Source of the DNA: Deltaproteobacteria bacterium
Lineage (GTDB): Bacteria > Desulfobacterota > Binatia > UBA1149 > CAITLU01
Length of the DNA: 64,000 bases
NCBI GenBank assembly: GCA_016218925.1
Contig: JACRCR010000054.1
Span: forward strand, 1-64,000
Reading direction: 5' to 3'
The notes under the pieces: model-generated
Seen by the model: only the letters and a program-made list of their open reading frames with translations
What the model was told of the DNA's origin: nothing
Database searches by the model: none
In this document: one piece after another, positions 1-7,449 of the stretch
Layout: every line of letters begins with the position of its first letter
How positions within the stretch are numbered: the stretch's first letter is position 1
Program-made: the position numbers and the translations under genes

Positions 1-1
1 C

Positions 2-817
2 ACCGGCAACGGCCGCGTGGGGCGCGTGGTGATGGAAGCCGCGGCCAAGTACCTGACGCCGGTGACGCTGGAACTGGGCGGCAAGAGTCCGGTGATAGTC
101 ATGCCCGACGCCAATATCGACGTCGCGGCCCGCCGCATCGGTTGGGCCAAGTGGACCAACGCCGGTCAGACCTGCACGGCGCCCGACTACGTGCTCGTGC
201 ATCAAGACGTAGAGAAGGCGCTCGTCGAGAAACTGAAGGCCGTGATCCCCGAATTCTACGGCAAGGATCCCAAAGTTTCCAAGGACTTTGGGCGCATCGC
301 GGCCGAGCGGCACGTCGATCGTCTCTCTGCGATGCTTGGCGACGGCGTCGAGATCGTCGCGGGCGGCGAGGTGGACAGAGCCGCGCGCTACGTTGCGCCG
401 ACCATCGTGCGCGGCGTGAAGCCTGATTCCCGTGTGATGCAGGACGAAATCTTCGGACCCATCCTGGCGGTGATGACGGTGCGCAACCTGGACGAGGCCA
501 TCGCGTACGTGTGCGATCACGACAAGCCATTGGCCCTTTACGTCTTCAGCGCCGACGAGAAGGTCTCGGCGCGCGTGCTCGGCGAGACCAGCTCGGGCGG
601 TGCGTGCATCAACGCGGCGCTGTGGCAGGCGGCCAACCCTCACCTTCCGTTCGGTGGTGTCGGCCCAAGCGGCATGGGCGCCTATCACGGGCGCTGGGGC
701 TTCGAGTGCCTGAGCCACCGCAAGGCGGTCGTGGACAAGCCAACCTGGACCGATCCCAAGATCGCCTACCCGCCCTACACGCGCATCAAGGAGTGGATGG
801 CGCGCAAGTTCGTGTAG
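2..817 (+). CDS. Aldehyde dehydrogenase, C-terminal part (5' end outside window)
   Basis: ORF open to the window edge; ALDH motifs VTLELGGKSPVIV and NAGQTCTAPDYVLV (catalytic Cys), EIFGPILAV, HLPFGGVGPSGMGAYHG. Confidence 0.95.
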   Translation, partial: TGNGRVGRVVMEAAAKYLTPVTLELGGKSPVIVMPDANIDVAARRIGWAKWTNAGQTCTAPDYVLVHQDVEKALVEKLKAVIPEFYGKDPKVSKDFGRIAAERHVDRLSAMLGDGVEIVAGGEVDRAARYVAPTIVRGVKPDSRVMQDEIFGPILAVMTVRNLDEAIAYVCDHDKPLALYVFSADEKVSARVLGETSSGGACINAALWQAANPHLPFGGVGPSGMGAYHGRWGFECLSHRKAVVDKPTWTDPKIAYPPYTRIKEWMARKFV

Positions 818-885
818 AGGCGGTAGTCGTTGCCGACGCGCCGGTCCGCAGATCAAGCGCCGGTACGTCGCCCGGGGCGACGCAC

Positions 886-1353
886 TCAGACCTTGGGTGC
901 CAACCGTGAATCGAAGCTGAACGAAAGCGGCTTGCCGATCCGTAGCCTCCGCATTTCGCGGTGACTCGGATTGAGCAGGTAATTCGGCTCGCTCGGGATG
1001 ATGGCGCTCGGCACGCGCAGCGCGAGCGACGATCCGGACGCGACCCAGCCGTCGCCGAACTGCGCGGCCGACCGTGGCGGCGGGTCGTTGTGCCACCGGC
1101 GCGGGAGCCTGGCCGGCACCTTCACCAGCGCCGCGTCCAGTTCGACTTTCACGGCGACGTAGCGCTCGACGAGCAGTTCATGGCCGTCCTCGACGTGCAC
1201 GAGCATTTCGAGCATCGCCAGCGCCAGTGAAGAGGCCAGGTACACGACGCGCGTTCCGGGCGAATTCCAGCGGCCCCCGTAGAGGAACGCCGCTTCACCG
1301 TCGAGGGCCCTCTTGACAAGACGCCGCTGGCAGATTCGCCAGGCTTCGATCAC
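886..1353 (-). CDS. RES domain toxin (probable NAD-degrading TA toxin)
   Basis: GTG start at 1353 overlapping the upstream antitoxin stop by 4 nt; YGGRWNSPGTRVVYLASSLALAMLEMLVH and SLALRVPSAIIPSEPNYLLNP typical of the RES family. Confidence 0.88.
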   Translation of the reverse strand: MIEAWRICQRRLVKRALDGEAAFLYGGRWNSPGTRVVYLASSLALAMLEMLVHVEDGHELLVERYVAVKVELDAALVKVPARLPRRWHNDPPPRSAAQFGDGWVASGSSLALRVPSAIIPSEPNYLLNPSHREMRRLRIGKPLSFSFDSRLAPKV

Positions 1354-1757
1354 GAAAAGACGCCGTGCTCGAGGCGACCGAGCAACTGCTCGACGACGCG
1401 CGCGCCGGGCTCGGTTGCTGCAAATTCGAGCGGCGTGCGGCCGCCGAGCGCCTTGGGTTTCGACTCGAGCCACGCACGCGCGCGCGGCTCCGAGCCAAGC
1501 GTATGCTCGGCCAGATAGAAGAGCCGCGTGAGCCGCGCCACGCGCTCCGACTCGGACAGGGTCAGTCGCGCGACGCTCTTCATGCGCCGATGAAGCGTCC
1601 GCTCCGGGATGCCCAGCGCCGTTGCCAGCGCCGCCTGTGACATGTCGAGCTTGACGAGCAGATCGCTCAGTGCGCGCGCAGGCAGCCCGCGATGGACCTC
1701 GGTTGCGAGCATGGTCAGATTGAGTGCGGTCGCGGCGGGTAACGCTTGAGCAGCCAT
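1350..1757 (-). CDS. MbcA/ParS/Xre-type antitoxin of RES-Xre module
   Basis: 135 aa; HTH-like MSQAALATALGIPERTLHRRM and C-terminal W..SKPKALGGRTPLEFAATEPGARVVEQLLGRLEHGVF motif. Confidence 0.88.
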   Translation of the reverse strand: MAAQALPAATALNLTMLATEVHRGLPARALSDLLVKLDMSQAALATALGIPERTLHRRMKSVARLTLSESERVARLTRLFYLAEHTLGSEPRARAWLESKPKALGGRTPLEFAATEPGARVVEQLLGRLEHGVFS

Positions 1758-1972
1758 ATGGCGAGTTCATACCCGCCAGATGGCGGAGTCAATCGGCGCG
1801 TGCGCAGGGCGGCGAAGGTAGCGCTGGCTCGACGCAGGCAAGGACCGCCCACGCCCCTTGCGCGGGCCGCACAGTCCCGCGGATTGTCACACCACCGCGC
1901 CCCGGCTATCGGTTCCGACCTTGGCCGCCCGGACTGGACAACCGGACGGCTGACAAGGGAAGCACAACCTTC

Positions 1973-4144
1973 ATGGTGGCAAGTGCGCGTACCGCAATCA
2001 TCGCGCGAACTGCGGCGCTTGCCGTGTTCGCCACGCTGGGCGTGCCCCCCGCCGCGGTAGCCCAAACCGAGGCGGAGGCCGCCGCCGCTTCAGTAGACGA
2101 CGCCCGCCTTCGCGCCGCCGACTCCGAACCCGATCAGTGGATGAGCCACGGCCGCACCTGGTCCGAGCAGCGCTACAGTTCACTCGATCAGATCAACACC
2201 GCCACCGTAGGCGGCCTCGGCTTGGCGTGGAACTACGAGACCGGCACCACGCGCGGCATGGAGAGCACGCCACTGGTGATCGACGGCGTGATGTACGCGA
2301 CCGGAGCCTGGAGCAAGGTCTACGCATTGGACGCCGCCACCGGCAAGGAGCTTTGGACCTACGATCCCAAAGTTCCCGGTGCCAAGGCGCGCGACGCGTG
2401 CTGCGACGTCGTCAATCGCGGCGTGGCGGCGTGGAAAGGCCGCCTGTATCTCGGCGCGCTCGATGGACGGCTGATCTGTCTGGACGCCGCCACCGGCAAA
2501 CCGCTGTGGGAGAAGCAGACCACCGACCCGGCGCGCGCCTACACGATCACCGGCGCTCCGCGCGTGGTCAAAGACAAGGTCATCATCGGCAACGGCGGCG
2601 CCGAGTTCGGCGTGCGCGGTTATTTCAGTGCCTACGACGCCACCAGCGGCGATATGCTGTGGCGCTTCTACACGGTCCCGGCATCCACGCAGGGACCGTT
2701 CGAGAATCCGGAACTCGAGATCGCCGCCAAGACGTGGTCGTCGCGCTCGATGTGGGACACCGGGCTCGGCGGCACGGTGTGGGATTCAATCTCCTACGAC
2801 CCGGAGCTTGATCTGCTCTACGTCGGAGTCGGCAACGCCTCCGGCTACAACCGCGAACTTCGCAGTCCCGGCGGCGGTGACAATCTGTTCGTCGCATCGA
2901 TCCTCGCCGTCGACCCCGACGACGGTCGCATGGCGTGGTACTACCAGACCGTTCCGGGCGAGAGCTGGGACTATACGGCCACGCAGCACATGATCCTGGC
3001 CGACATCGAGATCAGTGGCGCCCCGCGCAAGGTGCTGATGCAGGCGCCCAAGAACGGCTTCTTCTACGTGCTTGACCGCGGCACCGGCGAGCTTCTTTCA
3101 GCCGAGCCCTACGTCGCCGTTTCGTGGGCTACGCGCGTCGACAAGAAGACCGGCCGGCCCGTAGAGCGGCCCCAGGCAGTGTGGAGTCAGGAACCCGCGC
3201 GCGTCACGCCCGGCATTCCTGGTGGTCACAACTGGCATCCGATGGCGTTCAGCCCGCAGACTGGGCTGGTTTACATCCCGACCTTCGAGTCGCTGTACGA
3301 GTATTCGCCGGACCAGGCCTTCGAGTGGCGCCGCGGCTACTTCAACACCGGCGAAGATCTCGACGCGGTAGCCGCCAAGGTCGAAGGCTTCGAAGAATTC
3401 GCGCGCTACAACACGCGCACGCATCTCACCGCGTGGGATCCGGTGGCAGGTGCGCAGCGCTGGCACGTCGATCTCGGACAGGGAATCCCCGCCGGCGTGC
3501 TTGCCACCGCCGGTGGTCTGGTGTTCCAAGGTACTACCGACGGACGGCTCGTCGCCTACGACGCTACCGGTGGCGCTACGCTTTGGCAGACATCCACCGG
3601 CACCGGGATCATGGCGCCGCCGATCAGCTACCGGATCGGCAATGAGCAGTACGTTGCCGTGGTTGCGGGACTTGGCGGATCGCAAGGCGGCCACTTCACG
3701 CGCATCACCAACGCCAACCGCGGTCGCATCGTGGCGTTCAAGCTCGGCGGCAACGCGATGATGCCGGTGACCGAGCAGAAGCCGGTGCTCGCCGTCGAGG
3801 CACCACCGATGCAGGCCTCGGTCGAAACGCTGGCGCGTGGTCGCGCGTTGTACTCTTCGCACTGCGCGCGTTGCCACGGCGTGGGCGTGGTGAGCAGCGG
3901 GCTATATCCTGATCTGCGCTATTCGAGCGCCGGCGTACACACGATCTTCCCACGCATCGTCGGCGACGGCCTGATGGCCGAGCGCGGCATGGCCCCGTTC
4001 TCCGACGTGCTCGGCAACGACGACATCGACGCCATCCACGCCTACGTCACGCAGCGCGCCCGCCACCAGACGGGCTGGGTAGAATGGCTCGCCGCGAAAC
4101 TCGCCGGCCGCCTGCGCATCCCCGCCTCTTGGCTGGCGAACTGA
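1973..4144 (+). CDS. PQQ-dependent alcohol dehydrogenase with C-terminal cytochrome c domain (type II quinohaemoprotein)
   Basis: Signal peptide MVASARTAIIARTAALAVFATLGVPPAAVAQ; adjacent cysteines DACCDVVNRG, W-motif repeats, GESWDYTATQHMILAD, CARCH haem site near the C-terminus. ATG 1973 preferred over the 1724 ORF start. Confidence 0.93.
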   Translation: MVASARTAIIARTAALAVFATLGVPPAAVAQTEAEAAAASVDDARLRAADSEPDQWMSHGRTWSEQRYSSLDQINTATVGGLGLAWNYETGTTRGMESTPLVIDGVMYATGAWSKVYALDAATGKELWTYDPKVPGAKARDACCDVVNRGVAAWKGRLYLGALDGRLICLDAATGKPLWEKQTTDPARAYTITGAPRVVKDKVIIGNGGAEFGVRGYFSAYDATSGDMLWRFYTVPASTQGPFENPELEIAAKTWSSRSMWDTGLGGTVWDSISYDPELDLLYVGVGNASGYNRELRSPGGGDNLFVASILAVDPDDGRMAWYYQTVPGESWDYTATQHMILADIEISGAPRKVLMQAPKNGFFYVLDRGTGELLSAEPYVAVSWATRVDKKTGRPVERPQAVWSQEPARVTPGIPGGHNWHPMAFSPQTGLVYIPTFESLYEYSPDQAFEWRRGYFNTGEDLDAVAAKVEGFEEFARYNTRTHLTAWDPVAGAQRWHVDLGQGIPAGVLATAGGLVFQGTTDGRLVAYDATGGATLWQTSTGTGIMAPPISYRIGNEQYVAVVAGLGGSQGGHFTRITNANRGRIVAFKLGGNAMMPVTEQKPVLAVEAPPMQASVETLARGRALYSSHCARCHGVGVVSSGLYPDLRYSSAGVHTIFPRIVGDGLMAERGMAPFSDVLGNDDIDAIHAYVTQRARHQTGWVEWLAAKLAGRLRIPASWLAN

Positions 4145-4197
4145 AAATCCCCTGTCCCGTTGGTTTCGGCTCTGACCGGTGGTCGAGGAAACCTGTC

Positions 4198-4259
4198 GCA
4201 AGCCGCGACTTGACCCCTCCCCGTGGTGGCAAGCCGCGACTTGACCCCTCCCCGTGTGG
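4198..4259. repeat. 31-bp direct tandem repeat, 2 copies
   Basis: gcaagccgcgacttgacccctccccgtg(gtg/tgg) at 4198-4228 and 4229-4259, first 28 nt identical. Confidence 0.95.
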
Positions 4260-4294
4260 TTGCGGCGGCGTATATACACGCGTAGTGTGGCGAC

Positions 4295-4585
4295 GTGCGC
4301 TTCGCCTGGGACCGCGGGAAAAGCGCCCGGAACCTGCGGGATCGCGGATTCGATTTTGAGTTCGCTACCCTGATTTTCGAGAGTCCCACGCTGGAGCGCG
4401 ACGACGTACGCCGGGACTACGGAGAGCGAAGGGTCATTGCCACCGGGCTGGCCGACGGGATTCATCTCACCGTGGTCTATACGGACAGGGCGGAGTCCGG
4501 CGGGCTCGTTCGTCGCATAGTCTCCGCCCGGCTGAGTAACAGATATGAGCGCAAAGCGTACTTCCAAGTCCTCGAAAACGAGTAG
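4295..4585 (+). CDS. BrnT family toxin
   Basis: MRFAWDRGKSARNLRDRGFDFEFA...GERRVIATGLADG...RRIVSARLSNRYERKAY matches BrnT layout. Confidence 0.88.
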   Translation: MRFAWDRGKSARNLRDRGFDFEFATLIFESPTLERDDVRRDYGERRVIATGLADGIHLTVVYTDRAESGGLVRRIVSARLSNRYERKAYFQVLENE

Positions 4586-4868
4586 CAAGCCTACGCGCGG
4601 CCGCGCCGACCTCGCGCATCTCCGCGAGGTCGGCGAACGAGATATCGAACGTACTTCGCCGCCTGAACTTGCCGACCTGCCGGCATCATTCTGGGATGAT
4701 GCGGTGTTGGTTCACCCGGTTGCGAAGCAGCCGATCTCTCTGCGCCTGGACTCCGATGTGCTGGATTGGTTCAAAGAGCAGGGCCCCCGGTATCAATCGC
4801 GGATGAACGCAGTCCTTCGCGCGTATATGTCGGCCGCGCGACTACCTCGTTCCAAAGGGGCGGCCTGA
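4545..4868 (+). CDS. BrnA family antitoxin
   Basis: Overlaps 3' end of the BrnT gene; KQPISLRLDSDVLDWFKEQGPRYQSRMNAVLRAYM RHH-type C-terminus. Confidence 0.88.
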   Translation: MSAKRTSKSSKTSSKPTRGRADLAHLREVGERDIERTSPPELADLPASFWDDAVLVHPVAKQPISLRLDSDVLDWFKEQGPRYQSRMNAVLRAYMSAARLPRSKGAA

Positions 4869-4908
4869 CTCATCCGATCGAGGGATGCCGCAAAGCGGAG
4901 GGAAATGG

Positions 4909-4981
4909 AGGCGGCGAGCGGATTCGAACCGCTGAGTCGAGGTTTTGCAGACCTCTCCCTTAACCACTTGGGTACGCCGCC
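4909..4981 (-). tRNA. tRNA-Cys (GCA anticodon)
   Basis: Minus strand GGCGGCGTACCCAAGTGGTTAAGGGAGAGGTCTGCAAAACC...GGTTCGAATCCGCTCGCCGCC; paired acceptor and T arm, GCA anticodon. Confidence 0.93.
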
Positions 4982-5065
4982 GTTTTGAGAGCGCGGAGTA
5001 TGCCCGCCTCGCGCGGGTATCTCAACTGCGCGCCGGCTCTGCGCGGACCCACCGGCCCCTGCCCC

Positions 5066-5380
5066 TCAGCGAAGCTGCGAGTCTCTGAGACGCTCGACGA
5101 CCCGGCCGTTGACCATGTGCTGCTCGACCAGCTCTGGCACGTCGGCCACGGTGACGCCGGTGTACCAGACGCCTTCGGGATAGACCACGATCGACGCTCC
5201 GGCGGTTGGACAGCGGCCCAGGCAACCGGCGGCGGTGATGTAGATGTCCACCGACAAGCCGCGGCGCTCCCGCTCGTCGCGCAGCGCGAACAGAACTTCT
5301 TCCGAGCCGTTGCCGGCACACGATGGCTTGGGTCCGTGGGCGGGGCGTCGGTTGGTACAAACGAAAAAATGATGTTTCAC
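5066..5380 (-). CDS. Thioredoxin-like (2Fe-2S) ferredoxin family protein
   Basis: GTG start; VKHHFFVCTNRRP...SCAGNGSEEV...ITAAGCLGRCPTAGASIVVYPEGVWY with four-Cys pattern. Confidence 0.88.
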   Translation of the reverse strand: MKHHFFVCTNRRPAHGPKPSCAGNGSEEVLFALRDERERRGLSVDIYITAAGCLGRCPTAGASIVVYPEGVWYTGVTVADVPELVEQHMVNGRVVERLRDSQLR

Positions 5381-5409
5381 GCAGTTCTCTCGTCCCGTTT
5401 CCGTCTCGC

Positions 5410-5769
5410 TCAGTGCGACGGGTCTTGCGCGTCCAGAGTCAGGCGAAATGCCCCGGGTCTCTTGCGTCGCACGAGCGGCGCGATGACACGGCTCAGAATC
5501 GGATGCTTTTCCCGGATCGCTTCGCGAAATCGCGCAAGCGCCGTTTCCTCGTGAATCCTGCGGCAACTGCACGCGATCGGCCCGTCGCCGAAGTCGATCT
5601 CGCCGCGACCGGTGGCGCCCAGATTGCGCACCCAGTTGCGTTCGACGTCCAGGCTGCCGATCCACACGTCACCGTCCAGTATCACGTACCAGATCTTTAC
5701 CTGGAAACGCTTTCCCGAGCGCCGGCCGAAGTGCGTCAGATGCAGCGTGCTGCGATCGGGGAAGTTCAT
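5410..5769 (-). CDS. DUF385 / deazaflavin-dependent nitroreductase-like protein
   Basis: HFGRRSGKRFQVKIWYVILDGDVWIGSLDVERNWVRNLGA resembles the Ddn/F420-binding split-barrel family. Confidence 0.7.
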   Translation of the reverse strand: MNFPDRSTLHLTHFGRRSGKRFQVKIWYVILDGDVWIGSLDVERNWVRNLGATGRGEIDFGDGPIACSCRRIHEETALARFREAIREKHPILSRVIAPLVRRKRPGAFRLTLDAQDPSH

Positions 5770-7019
5770 GCCTGGTCGGCTCCGTGCTCCGCAAGCACCT
5801 GCGCAAACCCCACTTCGGCAATCGCCAGTGCGGCATCTATGTCGGCGTCGCTGTGCGCCATCGAGACGAACCAGTTGTGATGCGGATGGAAGAACGCGCC
5901 GCGCCCGGCGCACTCGGCGGAAAAGGTTCGGCTGCGATCGAAGCCGCCGTCGTCGGCAACGAACGTCATGAATGGGATCGACGGCGGGCCGCTGAGTGTG
6001 ACGGCAAGTCCTGCGGCACTGGCGCGCTGGGCCAGTCCGTTGCACAGGCGGCGTCCCACCCGATCCATGTGCACGATGGCGTCGCGCACGATCAGCTGCT
6101 CGATGGTGGCGAGCGACGCCGCAAGCGGCACCGCCTGGGTCGCGAACGTGCCGGTGTAGAAGACCCCCTGGGCTGGCGTGCGCAGCGAGTCGGCGCCTAG
6201 CAGTACCGCGAGCGGATAGCCGTTGGCCACGGCCTTGGAGTAGACGGTCATGTCGGGCGTCACCCCCCAGTGCTGGAGCGACCCGCCGATGTTGATGCGA
6301 AAGCCTGCGCGCACGTCGTCGACGATCATGACTGCGCCGTTACTGGTGCACTGGCGACGGACCGAGTCGAGGAACTCGCGCGTCGGGAGCTCGGAATCGT
6401 GCATGCCTTCGTGGCGGAACGGCGTGATCATCACGGCTGCGATCTTGCCGTGATGCGCGGCGAACAGCCGCTCGAGCGACGCCGCATCGTTCCACGAAAA
6501 CGTCAGCACGGTGGCGCGCTCGCCATCGGGAAAGCCGCGCTGAAACGCATTGCACCAGCCGTGAACGCCGTGGTAGCTGCCGCCGACCATCGCCACCATG
6601 TCGCGACCGGTGGCCTCGCGCGCCACTGCGATCGACCAGGTGCAGCCGTCCGAGCCGTTCTTGGCGAACATCGCCCAGTCCATTCCGGTGGTGATATCGA
6701 CCAGCTTCTCGGCCAGCTCGACCATCACCGGCGCCGGCAGGGTGCCGACGTCGCACAGGCGTCGCTGCCGCTCGGCGGCGGCTTCGACCACCGGGTCACC
6801 GTAGCCGAGTACCATCGGTCCGTACGCACACATGAAGTCGATGTATTGGTGTCCGTCGGGGTCGACGACGCGGCAACCGTGGGCTGCACTGAGGAACTTG
6901 GGGAAGGCCCCCGCCACCAGGAAGGCCGGGGTCTGGTGACCGTAGATGCCGCCGGGGATGACGCGTTGGGCACGGTCGAACAGCGCGTCGCCGATCGAAT
7001 GGTCGAGTCTCGTGGTCAT
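5766..7019 (-). CDS. Class III aminotransferase (glutamate-1-semialdehyde aminomutase-like)
   Basis: GCRVVDPDGHQYIDFMCAYGPMVLGY, MIVDDVRAGFRI, VYSKAVANGYPLAVLLG (PLP lysine), TGTFATQAVPLAA. Confidence 0.88.
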   Translation of the reverse strand: MTTRLDHSIGDALFDRAQRVIPGGIYGHQTPAFLVAGAFPKFLSAAHGCRVVDPDGHQYIDFMCAYGPMVLGYGDPVVEAAAERQRRLCDVGTLPAPVMVELAEKLVDITTGMDWAMFAKNGSDGCTWSIAVAREATGRDMVAMVGGSYHGVHGWCNAFQRGFPDGERATVLTFSWNDAASLERLFAAHHGKIAAVMITPFRHEGMHDSELPTREFLDSVRRQCTSNGAVMIVDDVRAGFRINIGGSLQHWGVTPDMTVYSKAVANGYPLAVLLGADSLRTPAQGVFYTGTFATQAVPLAASLATIEQLIVRDAIVHMDRVGRRLCNGLAQRASAAGLAVTLSGPPSIPFMTFVADDGGFDRSRTFSAECAGRGAFFHPHHNWFVSMAHSDADIDAALAIAEVGFAQVLAEHGADQA

Positions 7020-7394
7020 TCAGATGTCCTTGTCTGTATCGGCGCGGGCCGCTTCGGCGGGAGTCGCCGTGGTCATCGCCAGCGCGTGGATCACCGAGCG
7101 CATTTCCTCCGCCAGTGCCTGGTAGACGAGGCGCTGGCGAGCTACGGCGGACAATCCCTCGAACGCCGGCGAAACGATGTGCACGCGATAATGACCACCG
7201 CCGCCGGCGCCGGCGTGCCCGCGGTGGCGTCCGCTCTCGTCCTCGATCGCGAGCCAGACCGGCGCCAGCGCGGCTCCCAGGCGCTGGCGGATCAGCTCCT
7301 TCGTGTCGGCCCTACTCGCCGCTGCACTCACCTCGGCACTCTCCAATGAACTCACCTTCGCACTCACCGTCGCACCCACCTTGGCACGCGCCAT
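7020..7394 (-). CDS. BolA family protein with repetitive N-terminal extension
   Basis: LGAALAPVWLAIEDESGRHRGHAGAGGGGHYRVHIVSPAFEGLSAVARQRLVYQALAEEMRSVIHALAMTTATP; start uncertain. Confidence 0.85.
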   Translation of the reverse strand: MARAKVGATVSAKVSSLESAEVSAAASRADTKELIRQRLGAALAPVWLAIEDESGRHRGHAGAGGGGHYRVHIVSPAFEGLSAVARQRLVYQALAEEMRSVIHALAMTTATPAEAARADTDKDI

Positions 7395-7409
7395 CGCATT
7401 CACCCGGGC
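7326..7409. repeat. Degenerate 12-bp tandem periodicity, about 7 units
   Basis: Units begin at 7326, 7338, 7350, 7362, 7374, 7386 and 7398 with core like ac(t/c)caccttcgc. Confidence 0.75.
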
Positions 7410-7449
7410 GCGCCTACCATGCGCGCCTACCATGTGGCACGCTCCGACC

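Noticed and set aside
1724-1972. N-terminal extension of the PQQ dehydrogenase ORF
   Set aside because: A typical signal peptide starts at ATG 1973; the extension overlaps the antitoxin gene start.
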